From: Vulcanisaeta thermophila
GTDB lineage: Archaea > Thermoproteota > Thermoprotei > Thermoproteales > Thermocladiaceae
NCBI RefSeq assembly: GCF_001748385.1
Contig: NZ_BCLI01000004.1
Coordinates: 434,001 to 498,000, forward strand
DNA: 64,000 nt
Reading direction: 5' to 3'
Shown: one piece after another, positions 25,221-33,396 of the stretch
Position numbering within the stretch: the first letter of the stretch is position 1
Layout of the letters: the number at the start of each line of letters is the position of its first letter
The notes under the pieces: generated by a model
What the model saw: only the letters and a program-made list of their open reading frames with translations
The model's database searches: none
What the model was told of the DNA's origin: nothing
Made by a program: the position numbers and the translations under genes

Positions 25221-25253
25221 GGTATTAATGACCAGGAGCTCTTAAACCTTACC

Positions 25254-25883
25254 TCACCTTCTACCGGCGGACTCGAGCAACCTATTAATGACTACCCTCC
25301 TCACGAACTCCTCCCTCTCATCCTCATCAAGCTTCAACCTAACGAAGGCCTGATTCTCAATTAGCCTGGGCAGTATCACGTTGTCTATGGCGTTGACCAT
25401 CCTCTGGTACTCCTTAACCCTACTCAGCAATGTGTAGAACAAATTCTCCAGGTTTATCATTTCAGAGAGTACCTTGAAGTTACTGTAGATTCCGTAAATG
25501 GCGCTGTCAAGTTCCGGGGGTGCCGCAAAGATGCCGTAGTTAGGTGATGTTATGCCCCGGAACTCAACACCCCTAAATTTAATACCCTCCATGGTTAAAT
25601 CCACAAACTCAGCACTAACCGTGGGCTTAATGGTCTCGCTCAGCTTACCAAGCTCCTCAAGGCTCATCTTTGAAATGGCAACCTTCAGTATTGCTGATGT
25701 CTTGCTTAGTTCATCGTATACGTTCTTCCTGGCCTCCTCAAGCCTTGGTATTATTGTCCTTATCCTCTGTATGGTTGCGTTCCTCGCATCCTCAACGGTC
25801 TTCTTAATACTTCGGTAAAGCCTCTCCTGATTCCTCAGCCTTAGTAATGTTAGTCTTGATGGTATGGGCTTCTCGAATGCCAT
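25254..25883 (-). CDS. atpD: A/V-type ATP synthase subunit D
   Basis: Central-stalk subunit D of the archaeal A1A0 ATP synthase (209 aa). It has the long N- and C-terminal helices expected; PSRLTLLRLRNQERLY at the start and VKEYQRMVNAIDNVILPRL followed by LDEDEREEFVRRVVI at the end match the family signature. The other ATP synthase genes are not in the window. TATA (CTTTTAAATAACC) is about 28 nt before ATG 25883. Confidence 0.88.
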   Translation of the reverse strand: MAFEKPIPSRLTLLRLRNQERLYRSIKKTVEDARNATIQRIRTIIPRLEEARKNVYDELSKTSAILKVAISKMSLEELGKLSETIKPTVSAEFVDLTMEGIKFRGVEFRGITSPNYGIFAAPPELDSAIYGIYSNFKVLSEMINLENLFYTLLSRVKEYQRMVNAIDNVILPRLIENQAFVRLKLDEDEREEFVRRVVINRLLESAGRR

Positions 25884-25980
25884 TTATGCTATGGAGCACG
25901 TGGTTATTTAAAAGATTTATTTCATTGGGGCTTACGGTAAACGCTTATTAATAGTAGGTAATACGTTGATTAGGCCATTA

Positions 25981-26784
25981 ATGCCCAGGGTTAGCCAAAG
26001 CGAGGCCTGGAGGAGGGTTAGGGATGTGATTGAGAAGAGTGACTTGGTACTCGAGGTTATCGACGCCAGGGACCCCCTGGAAACCAGGAATGAGGATGTG
26101 GAGAAACTAGCCAGGAGGCTTGGAAAGCCCGTTATAATAGCCATGAACAAGGCCGACCTAGTCCCCATAGACGTACTCCGTGAATGGAAGCAATACCTCG
26201 GTAGGGATTACCCCACGGTATTCCTAAGCGCCAAGAATAGGCTGGGGACCAGGAAGTTGATAGTGGCCATTAGGGACCACGCGCCCAGGATACCCGTGAC
26301 CACCTCCGTGGTTGGTTACCCAAACGTGGGCAAGTCAACAATAATAAATTACCTCAAGGGTAAGCATGTGGCTGAGACAAGCCCAATGCCCGGTTGGACC
26401 ATTGGGGAGCAGATTGTTAGGGCTAAGACCTGGCTCATCGTTATTGACACACCGGGCGTTGTGCCTGTTGATGAGCAGAAGGATGAGGCATTACTCGTGA
26501 TAAAGGGGGCCATTGACCCATCGAGCATCGAGGATCCCGTGGTGCCGGCGTTAAAGTTAATAATGAGGATTAAGAGGTTCAATCCCAGGGCGTTCATGGA
26601 GAGGTATGGTATTGACTCTGAGGATCCCGAGGAATTACTAAACCTAATTGGTAAGAAGAGGGGTTTCCTACTCAGGGGTGGTAAGGTTAATTTGAGGGAG
26701 GCCGCGGCAAGCGTTATTAGGGATTGGATAATGGGCAAGCTGGTTTATTATTACAGACCAAGTGAGGTGGTGAGTAATGCGTAG
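25981..26784 (+). CDS. Circularly permuted ribosome-assembly GTPase (YlqF/Nog2 type)
   Basis: A 267-aa GTPase with motif order G4-G5-G1-G3, as in YlqF/RbgA and NOG2: NKADLVP (G4, about residue 55), SAKNRLG (G5), VVGYPNVGKSTIINYL (G1, about 110), and IDTPGVVP (G3). Such proteins help assemble the large ribosomal subunit. ATG 25981 (MPRVSQSEAWRR) is preferred over the TTG at 25966. The downstream gene starts 8 nt before its end, so the two are translationally coupled. Confidence 0.9.
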   Translation: MPRVSQSEAWRRVRDVIEKSDLVLEVIDARDPLETRNEDVEKLARRLGKPVIIAMNKADLVPIDVLREWKQYLGRDYPTVFLSAKNRLGTRKLIVAIRDHAPRIPVTTSVVGYPNVGKSTIINYLKGKHVAETSPMPGWTIGEQIVRAKTWLIVIDTPGVVPVDEQKDEALLVIKGAIDPSSIEDPVVPALKLIMRIKRFNPRAFMERYGIDSEDPEELLNLIGKKRGFLLRGGKVNLREAAASVIRDWIMGKLVYYYRPSEVVSNA

Positions 26785-27658
26785 TGGTAAGGGTAAGAGG
26801 ATGATACCGCTGGTCGTAAAGCCCAGCGTGAGGCCCATTAAGTACTACGATGTGGTTGGTGATGTGATGGTGGAATTTATGAGGAATAGGAGGGTGGCCA
26901 TAATACAGCAAACGAACACAGAGGCTAGGTTAATAACCAGGGTTAGGCATGAGGATGGAACACCACTACCAATAATAATAAATGATAAGGAGGAGTTGAT
27001 AAGGTACGTTAAATCCGGCGGCATAGACTTCATGACATCCATAGGCAACGCCACATCAAAAAACGCGGACACACTAATAATAGATATAAAGGGCGGTAGA
27101 AAGGCCTGGCTCACCATTGAGGGGTTAAGGGCCATGAACATAGCCATCATGGCAGTTAAGGCAGTTTTTGAGGGTCTGGGCCTTAGTAATAACGTGGTGG
27201 TCTTTGACGGTATGAATGGGTTTAAGGTAATAAGTAAGTTGTCCAGTGAGGTTGGTGATGATGTGATACAGGGATTTATTAGAATCGTAACCGAAGGCGT
27301 GCCCAGGGGTTTGAAGGGGATTGAGGTCTTCAGGAGTTATGAGGACGATATAATAATTGGGGGTAACACAATGATTAAGGTTAGGATGTTTAGGGTCCCC
27401 CTATCACTACACTGGTCCACTAAATTATCTGCAATACCCATAACCGATGTGGAATCCTTCCTATCCAAAAACGCGGACCCATCAAATGTGGTCATGAGCA
27501 TGAGCCTAATGCGGAAGCTCCTTGAACCGCTAAGTCGCTTGAATCCTGTGGACTCCCTTTTGGATTTCGTGGGTAAGCTACGTGTTGATGATGTTGATGT
27601 TATTTACAAAATAAAGCACATGGTCAAGGCCTCCCTGGCTTCATTGATGAGAAATTGA
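26777..27658 (+). CDS. Archaeo-eukaryotic primase (AEP) superfamily-like protein, motifs degenerate
   Basis: A 293-aa protein resembling primase small subunit / LigD polymerase-type AEP domains: RPIKYYDVVGDVMVEFMRNR with IIQQTNTEARLITR at the N-terminus, a motif I-like strand LIIDIKGG (100-107) followed by helix and VVFDGMNGFKVIS (141-153, the place of SGxGxH), and RVPLSLHWSTKLSAIPI (206-222, compare PxSLHxKTGLxxxPI). Motif I has one Asp (D103) followed by IK where catalytic AEPs have a second acid, and the motif II His is replaced. It may be inactive or use other residues. It overlaps the upstream GTPase by 8 nt. The family call rests on pattern similarity only. Confidence 0.5.
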   Translation: MRSGKGKRMIPLVVKPSVRPIKYYDVVGDVMVEFMRNRRVAIIQQTNTEARLITRVRHEDGTPLPIIINDKEELIRYVKSGGIDFMTSIGNATSKNADTLIIDIKGGRKAWLTIEGLRAMNIAIMAVKAVFEGLGLSNNVVVFDGMNGFKVISKLSSEVGDDVIQGFIRIVTEGVPRGLKGIEVFRSYEDDIIIGGNTMIKVRMFRVPLSLHWSTKLSAIPITDVESFLSKNADPSNVVMSMSLMRKLLEPLSRLNPVDSLLDFVGKLRVDDVDVIYKIKHMVKASLASLMRN

Positions 27659-27704
27659 TAGAGAAAAACTTATAATCACTTAAGCTGTTTTGGCGTGATT
27701 AATT

Positions 27705-28328
27705 ATGAGAAAATCATTAATTGCGATGATTGTAATTGGTATAGTGATAATTATAATGTCAAGCTTAAGAATAATTGTACCAATAGTCAATGATGTCACC
27801 ATACCAAATCTAAGGTATACCATAAACGTGACACCAGGCATGAACTTAATCATAAATGGCATCAATGGGTCCCTTAGTATCCGCGTGGTTAAGGGTTACC
27901 AAGGGATTATAAGTACCCTGGACCTATTCGCACCCCTATTTGCATTCATGGGAATACTAATGATCCTCATAACATTCCTACTCAGGGGTAAGAACCTGGA
28001 CTTCTCGAACCCTCTATTCTTCACGGTGATGATTATGGTAACAGCATCACTACTGCTCTCACTACCGCTCCCACTGCCCGTTTATGTTCAGGACGGTTCA
28101 TCCACAGCCTACATATTAATTGGAGTAAACGCTTACGTGGGCTTCGCCTCCCTAGTTTACCTAATGGGTGGGGTTTTATTACTATTCAATTCCAGGTTTT
28201 ATAACCAAGAGGGTGAGTTGGTGGGTCCCTACCTGGATATTGATCAACTCGCAAGTTTAACAATAAGGTTAAAAGAGGAGGGAAAGACTGAGGGGTTAAA
28301 CGGCGAGGATGAGGAGACAGAGAAATGA
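27705..28328 (+). CDS. Membrane protein of unknown function
   Basis: A 207-aa protein with an N-terminal hydrophobic helix (residues 4-28), an external-looking domain of about 45 residues, three further membrane helices, and a charged C-terminal tail (EEGKTEGLNGEDEETEK). No family recognised. It overlaps the next gene by 20 nt and follows the AEP-like gene by 46 nt, with a TATA-like ACTTATAATC in between. Confidence 0.55.
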   Translation: MRKSLIAMIVIGIVIIIMSSLRIIVPIVNDVTIPNLRYTINVTPGMNLIINGINGSLSIRVVKGYQGIISTLDLFAPLFAFMGILMILITFLLRGKNLDFSNPLFFTVMIMVTASLLLSLPLPLPVYVQDGSSTAYILIGVNAYVGFASLVYLMGGVLLLFNSRFYNQEGELVGPYLDIDQLASLTIRLKEEGKTEGLNGEDEETEK

Positions 28329-28491
28329 GGGTGGCGTAGGGAGGAACGCCAGCGTCATATGCTTCTTCTGCTTAAAGAAAACCAGTAACTACCACATAGT
28401 CACCTACGAAGCTAAGGAATTGGGTATGAAATTCAGGGTATACGCATGCGATGAATGCTATAGGAAGATCCTGGGTGGGCGTTCTACTTAA
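28309..28491 (+). CDS. Small zinc-finger protein
   Basis: A 60-aa protein with two CxxC pairs, ICFFCLKK and ACDECYRK, 29-30 residues apart, fitting one zinc site. It overlaps the membrane protein gene by 20 nt and the convergent nuclease gene by 8 nt. The ATG at 28309 follows a purine-rich GAGGATGAGG stretch, suggesting translational coupling. Confidence 0.55.
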   Translation: MRRQRNEGGVGRNASVICFFCLKKTSNYHIVTYEAKELGMKFRVYACDECYRKILGGRST

Positions 28492-29167
28492 TCCTGTGCC
28501 AGGACACCCTAATAACCATTATCGAGCCCATTAGTGAATCAAGGGCTGAGATGAACGAGTTAAGTTGGTAAATACTAACTATGGGAACCCCGCTCATGAA
28601 TTGCGTATTAGCCCTGTGCCAGGTAATCACAACAGGCACCAGCACTGCCTCACCCCAGTCAACCCCAATCCTACTCATGAGAACCTCGGGCTCCCTAGCC
28701 ACGCCCTCAACCTTCATAATGTGCCTATTAACAATCGACGACAACCTACCACCCACGTACTTATGCCTCTTGGCCTCGATGAGAAGCACCAGAGGCCTCC
28801 TATGGGCGACTACATCGAACTCATACCTAGAACCACCCACTGGCACCCTGAGCCTATTGAAAACCCTGAATCCCCACTCATTGAGTATGAGGCTTATTAG
28901 GCCCTCGAAGGCATCCCAGGATATGTACCTGGAAGCCCCCTCCAAATCAATGGCATGGCCCCTGTTAAGGAGGTACTTGATCAGGGCTGGTATGGAAACC
29001 TTAACCCTGTAATTACCACCCACCACCTCCACAATCCCATCATTAATCAACTGATTAAGGAACTCCATAGCCAGGGTATCGCCGACCCCAGCAAGCCTCT
29101 TCATGGAATCCAGGGTGAAAACGCCCCCACTACTTAGAATCAATAATGCCCTGACCAAGTTGTTCAC
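28484..29167 (-). CDS. Winged-helix / restriction-endonuclease-like (PD-(D/E)xK) fusion
   Basis: A 227-aa protein. Residues 1-60 look like a winged helix (ALLILSSGGVFTLDSMKRLAG...FLNQLINDGIVEVVGGNYRV). Residues 85-190 carry a PD-(D/E)xK nuclease core: RYEFDVVAHRRPLVLLIEAKRHK gives the Asp and ExK in the right order after a beta hairpin. This core is found in archaeal Holliday-junction-resolvase-like and Mrr-like nucleases. A DNA repair or defence role is possible. No methylase or helicase partner is adjacent. Confidence 0.65.
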   Translation of the reverse strand: MNNLVRALLILSSGGVFTLDSMKRLAGVGDTLAMEFLNQLINDGIVEVVGGNYRVKVSIPALIKYLLNRGHAIDLEGASRYISWDAFEGLISLILNEWGFRVFNRLRVPVGGSRYEFDVVAHRRPLVLLIEAKRHKYVGGRLSSIVNRHIMKVEGVAREPEVLMSRIGVDWGEAVLVPVVITWHRANTQFMSGVPIVSIYQLNSFISALDSLMGSIMVIRVSWHRIK

Positions 29168-29213
29168 AGCGTGAGTGTGGGGTAAGGGTTAATAACTCTA
29201 AATCCATGTGCAT

Positions 29214-29272
29214 TATGATGATGAATCTTCAGCGGCGATTGAGTGGGTGATATGAGGGTCAGTGTCTGATTG
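29214..29272 (+). ncRNA. C/D box sRNA candidate, weaker
   Basis: Plus strand: C ATGATGA (29218-29224), 14-nt spacer/guide, D' TTGA (29239-29242), GTGG, C' GTGATAT (29247-29253, imperfect), 12-nt guide GAGGGTCAGTGT, D CTGA (29266-29269). A TATA-like GGTTAATAACTC (about 29187-29198) lies 25-30 nt before box C. The imperfect D' and C' lower confidence. It lies between the nuclease gene start and the gapN end. Confidence 0.45.
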
Positions 29273-29276
29273 CGAG

Positions 29277-30779
29277 TTACTCATAGGTAATTACTATCGT
29301 CTTAAGCTCCGTCACATCCTCAACACTGAAGCCCACGCCCTCACGCCCCATGCCCGACTCCTTAACACCACCGAAGGGGAAGAGCCCAAGGCCATGCCTG
29401 GGGAAGTCGTTTATCGTGACCTCACCAGCCTCTATGGACCTGGCAACCCTCCACAGGGTGTTTATGTCCTTACCAAAAACCGCGGCGTCAAGCCCGTAAA
29501 TTACCTCATTAGCCACCTCTATGGCCTCGTCCACGGACTTAACCCTTATTATGGGTATCACAGGGCCGAAAGTCTCCTCAAGGGCTAACCTAGCCCTCCT
29601 ACTCACGTTATCAATCACCGTGGGCTCATGGTAAGTTAGCCAGTAGGACCCACCGTAGATTAACTTACCACCCTTAATCAAGGCATCATCAACCATGGAG
29701 TGAACCCTCTCCACAGCATTACTATCAATCAGCGGGCCAACCCTAACCTTGGGATCCCTGGGATCCCCCACGATCCAGCCCTCCACCTCCTTGGTTATGT
29801 AATTGATGAGTTCATCAGCCACGTTGTCCATGACCACCACGCGACTAATGGCGTCACAACGCTGCCCCGAGAGCCTCAGGGCGCCGGTGACTATCTTCCT
29901 AGCCGCATTCCTTAAGTCGGCATCCTCAAGGACTATAGCAGGGGCCTTACCACCGAGTTCCAGCTGAAGCCTCTTTAAACCAGCCATCCTCATGACCCTC
30001 TGCCCCGTGTCAGTACTACCCGTGAGCGTCACGGCCCTAACCAGTGGATGCGACACCATGGCGTCGCCCACGGTAGCCCCAGGCCCTGTTACCAGGGCGA
30101 AGTAATTACCAAGCCCGGCATACTCAATGGCCTTGGCTATTAACACGCCGGTTATTGGTGTGTAGGATGATGGTTTAAGCACCACGGGGTCGCCTGCCAG
30201 CAATGCCGTGGCCACCTTAACCATGGATGTGAAGAGTGGGTAATTGAATGGCGCAATGGCGGCAACAACCCCAATGGGCTCCCTAACCACTATGGCATAC
30301 TTATTCTCAGTGCCCTGCCCATAATCACCGGGTATACCCACATTAAGCAGCCTGCCCAGGTCCTGGTGGATTATCCTCAACCTGGTTATTGTTGATTGAA
30401 CCTCACCCTCAGCCTCAGCCACGGGCTTACCACCCTCCACTATGAGAACATCCCTAAACAACGCCCTGTACTCCTCAATAAACTCAGCAACTTTGATGAG
30501 TAGGTCAGCGCGCTTGTGGGCGGGCATGGACCTCAGGGACTGCCAATTCCTATGGAGTAACTCAATGGCTGAGTTAACATGCTCCACCCCCATCTTATTA
30601 ACGTAACCAATGACCTCACCATTAATTGGTGATTTAACGGGCATGTAATTACCAAAGTCTATCCAGGAACCCGCAATAAACGCCTTAAAAACACCGAACT
30701 TACTCATCGCATTACCAAACTCCCTGGGGAACTCGGGGAGCATCACTGGCCCCATTAACTCAATCTTAAGTTCACGCAT
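29277..30779 (-). CDS. gapN: Non-phosphorylating glyceraldehyde-3-phosphate dehydrogenase (GAPN)
   Basis: Oxidises glyceraldehyde-3-phosphate directly to 3-phosphoglycerate in the archaeal modified EMP pathway, as in Thermoproteus tenax. The 500-aa aldehyde dehydrogenase has PFNYPLFTSMVKVATALLAG, LTGSTDTGQRVM, the Glu block LQLELGGKAPAIVLEDAD and the catalytic Cys in LSGQRCDAISRV, the GAPN-type form of this motif. It is divergent from a four-CBS protein across a 104-nt promoter region. The shared region suggests, but does not show, a regulatory link. Confidence 0.9.
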   Translation of the reverse strand: MRELKIELMGPVMLPEFPREFGNAMSKFGVFKAFIAGSWIDFGNYMPVKSPINGEVIGYVNKMGVEHVNSAIELLHRNWQSLRSMPAHKRADLLIKVAEFIEEYRALFRDVLIVEGGKPVAEAEGEVQSTITRLRIIHQDLGRLLNVGIPGDYGQGTENKYAIVVREPIGVVAAIAPFNYPLFTSMVKVATALLAGDPVVLKPSSYTPITGVLIAKAIEYAGLGNYFALVTGPGATVGDAMVSHPLVRAVTLTGSTDTGQRVMRMAGLKRLQLELGGKAPAIVLEDADLRNAARKIVTGALRLSGQRCDAISRVVVMDNVADELINYITKEVEGWIVGDPRDPKVRVGPLIDSNAVERVHSMVDDALIKGGKLIYGGSYWLTYHEPTVIDNVSRRARLALEETFGPVIPIIRVKSVDEAIEVANEVIYGLDAAVFGKDINTLWRVARSIEAGEVTINDFPRHGLGLFPFGGVKESGMGREGVGFSVEDVTELKTIVITYE

Positions 30780-30883
30780 TAACCATGCATTTAATGACCC
30801 TTTGATAAGTCTTTGGGTATTGAGGGTTCACCGGGTTTAATAGGTGGTAATGTTTATACGCCTAGTTAGTACTACTTAATTTA

Positions 30884-31645
30884 ATGATTGTTAAGGAGTT
30901 AATGACGGGCACGGTAATAACCCTACCACACAATGCAGAGTTGCTCACGGCGGTGGACCTGATGGTTAAGCATGGATTTAGGCACATACCGATAATCGAG
31001 GGTGAAATCAAAGTACTAACTGCACTGGGCATAATCAATGCATTAATTAATAACGGCGCAAACTCGCTAAGGGACCCCGTGGGTAAGTACGGAAGCGATA
31101 AGTTCCTGAGGATAACCATGAATGAGGACGCGTCCAAGGTTATTAAGGGGTTGATGATGGTGGATATTGACGTAGCCCTGGTATTTAGCGGCAATGAGTT
31201 GATGGGCATTGTAACAAGGCGCGATGTGGTTAATAAACTACCCGAGAACTTAATACCCAACCTGAGGGTTCATGAAGTGGCTAATAAAAACCCTGTGTGC
31301 GTGCGTGAGGATGCATCGATACTTGATGCCATGAGGACCATGGTTAGTCACGGAATCAGGAGGCTCCTGGTAACCGAGGGGGAGAAGCTCGTTGGTATAT
31401 TATCGGTGAAGGACGTGCTCAATCACGTAAATAAGCAATATAGGCTCAGGGGGCAGGTGGACTTCGGAATCCCAGTTTCTAGGGTTATGAGCCACAACCC
31501 AATAACCATAGACAGCGCCGCATCATTACTGGACGCCGTTAGGGTGATGCGTAGGAATAACATTGGTTCATTACCAGTGACCGAGAAGAGTAGATTACTC
31601 GGCTTAATCACCGAGTACGACATCGTGAGTAGGGTGACAATTTAA
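30884..31645 (+). CDS. Protein with four CBS domains
   Basis: A 253-aa protein made only of four CBS repeats: MTGTVITLPHNAELLTAVDLMVKHGFRHIPII; a degenerate second; KNPVCVREDASILDAMRTMVSHGIRRLLV; and HNPITIDSAASLLDAVRVMRRNNIGSLPV, each followed by the LxGhxxxxDhh strand-helix unit. Such proteins bind adenine nucleotides or SAM and act as energy sensors. TATA TGTTTATACG (about 30851-30860) lies 28 nt upstream of ATG 30884. Confidence 0.9.
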   Translation: MIVKELMTGTVITLPHNAELLTAVDLMVKHGFRHIPIIEGEIKVLTALGIINALINNGANSLRDPVGKYGSDKFLRITMNEDASKVIKGLMMVDIDVALVFSGNELMGIVTRRDVVNKLPENLIPNLRVHEVANKNPVCVREDASILDAMRTMVSHGIRRLLVTEGEKLVGILSVKDVLNHVNKQYRLRGQVDFGIPVSRVMSHNPITIDSAASLLDAVRVMRRNNIGSLPVTEKSRLLGLITEYDIVSRVTI

Positions 31646-31676
31646 TTTTCAATTTTAACGGCTGATATTAAAATGC

Positions 31677-32306
31677 TCACTTACCCTCGAGGGTCTCCTT
31701 AATGAGTGTTGATAATTCCGCGGATAAATCCTTAACCTTACCCCTAACCCTGCTCATTAAATCCTGGTAGTAATTATTGCCGTGGGAGTCTATGATCACG
31801 GTTAACGGGCCGAAGTTCTCCACCTCCAGAACCCACATGGCCTCGGCAGCACCTAGGTCTAGCCAATGAACATCAACAACCCTCTTAATGGCCTGAGCCG
31901 CCAGGACACCGGCGCCCCCTGTGAATATGGCGTAGGCCGCCTTGAATTTCTTCATGGCCTCGGTGGTCTTTGGGCCCATGCCACCCTTACCAATGACCAG
32001 CTTAACCCCGAGCTTCTCGATGACCTCCGCCTCGAACTCCTCCATCCTGGCCGATGTCGTGGGTCCCATGCTTATTATCTTCCAGGTATTACCCTGCTTA
32101 AGGGCCACAGGCCCTGCGTGGTAGATAACGCCCCCCTTTAGGTCAACGGGTAGCTTCTCACCCCTCCTTAGGTACTCGATTATCCTCACGTGCGCGGAAT
32201 CCCTGGCGCTAACTATGATTCCGCTGACGTAGATCGTATCACCAACCTTAAGCTTAACTATATCCTCATCACTAATCGGGGTGCGTAGGTAATAGGTGGA
32301 CGACAT
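31677..32306 (-). CDS. Fumarate hydratase class I, beta subunit
   Basis: C-terminal (beta) half of a two-subunit class I fumarase / tartrate dehydratase (209 aa). KLKVGDTIYVSGIIVSARDSAHVRI, IYHAGPVALK, ISMGPTTSARMEEFE and VIGKGGMGPKT are family motifs. ATG 32306 (MSSTYYLRTPIS) is preferred because a TATA-like CTAATATAATT lies 25-30 nt upstream. The alpha subunit is encoded divergently rather than in the same operon. Confidence 0.9.
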   Translation of the reverse strand: MSSTYYLRTPISDEDIVKLKVGDTIYVSGIIVSARDSAHVRIIEYLRRGEKLPVDLKGGVIYHAGPVALKQGNTWKIISMGPTTSARMEEFEAEVIEKLGVKLVIGKGGMGPKTTEAMKKFKAAYAIFTGGAGVLAAQAIKRVVDVHWLDLGAAEAMWVLEVENFGPLTVIIDSHGNNYYQDLMSRVRGKVKDLSAELSTLIKETLEGK

Positions 32307-32412
32307 ACAAGTACCATAATCATGAATAATTATATTAGTTTTTCCCTCCACACGCACAATCAGTGATTATGGTACAAATACTTAAATAAAGGCATTTCGG
32401 TGAGGTACATGT

Positions 32413-33291
32413 ATGGCGGACCTTGAATCCGTAATTAAGGAGGCCGCTAAGGCCATAATAAGAATGGCCAGTGTCTCACCGGCGGATGACGTGGTTAATG
32501 CCCTTAGGAATGCCGTTAAGATCGAGGTCCACGAGCCTAGTAAGGTCCAGTTAAACGCCATATTAACCAATATTGAGATGGCGAATAAGTACAACTCAGC
32601 TGTGTGCCAGGATACCGGTGTCCCCACGTTCTTCATAAAACTCGGCGATGGGTTCCCAGTGAGATCCAGGTTATTCTCAATATTGACGGAGGCCGTTAGG
32701 GAGGTAACCAGGGAATTACCACTGCGTTCAAACTCCGTGGACCCAACAACGGATAGGAATTCAGGCGATAATACGGGCATTGGGATACCCGTCTTCGATG
32801 TGGAGCTATTCGATGGTAACTACCTAGAGATGGTTTACACACCCAAGGGTGGCGGTACCGAGTTACCAAGCAAAGCCTTCGTGGTGCCGCCCGGCACAGC
32901 CTGGGAGAAACTACCCGAGCTCGTCCTGAACGCAGTTGTTGATGCGGGCCCAATGCCATGCCCACCCGTAATAGTGGGTATTGGGATTGGGCCCTCAGTC
33001 GATGTGGCTGCGAAACTGGCCAAGAAGGCCGCGGTTTTGAGGCCGGTGGGTTCCAGGAACCCCAATGAGAAGATTGCCAAGATAGAGACAGCGTTGTTAG
33101 ATGCCATTAATAAACTAGGCATTGGGGCCCATGGAACGGGAGGGACTGTGACGGCATTGGACGTGCACATAGAGTATTCATACAGGCACCCAGCCACCTT
33201 CGCCATAGGCATTGTCTTCTCATGCTGGGCAACCAGGAGGGCGAGGGCCGTGGTTTACCCAGATGGGAAGTATGAGGTGAAGCCCCTGTAA
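32413..33291 (+). CDS. Fumarate hydratase class I, alpha subunit
   Basis: N-terminal (alpha) half of class I fumarase (292 aa), which carries the catalytic 4Fe-4S cluster of the TCA-cycle enzyme. The three ligand Cys are visible in SAVCQDTGVP, GPMPCPPVI and VFSCWATRR. The spacing matches TtdA/FumA alpha chains. TATA (ACTTAAATAAAGG, centre about 32388) is 25 nt upstream of ATG 32413. Divergent from the beta subunit across 106 nt. Confidence 0.92.
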   Translation: MADLESVIKEAAKAIIRMASVSPADDVVNALRNAVKIEVHEPSKVQLNAILTNIEMANKYNSAVCQDTGVPTFFIKLGDGFPVRSRLFSILTEAVREVTRELPLRSNSVDPTTDRNSGDNTGIGIPVFDVELFDGNYLEMVYTPKGGGTELPSKAFVVPPGTAWEKLPELVLNAVVDAGPMPCPPVIVGIGIGPSVDVAAKLAKKAAVLRPVGSRNPNEKIAKIETALLDAINKLGIGAHGTGGTVTALDVHIEYSYRHPATFAIGIVFSCWATRRARAVVYPDGKYEVKPL

Positions 33292-33396
33292 TAATGTATA
33301 GTCAGGTATATAGGCATAAAAATAAACTAAATAAAACGCATAAAACACATGAACACCTAAACAACCCTTTTTAACAAAACCAACCCAGTCGGCACA

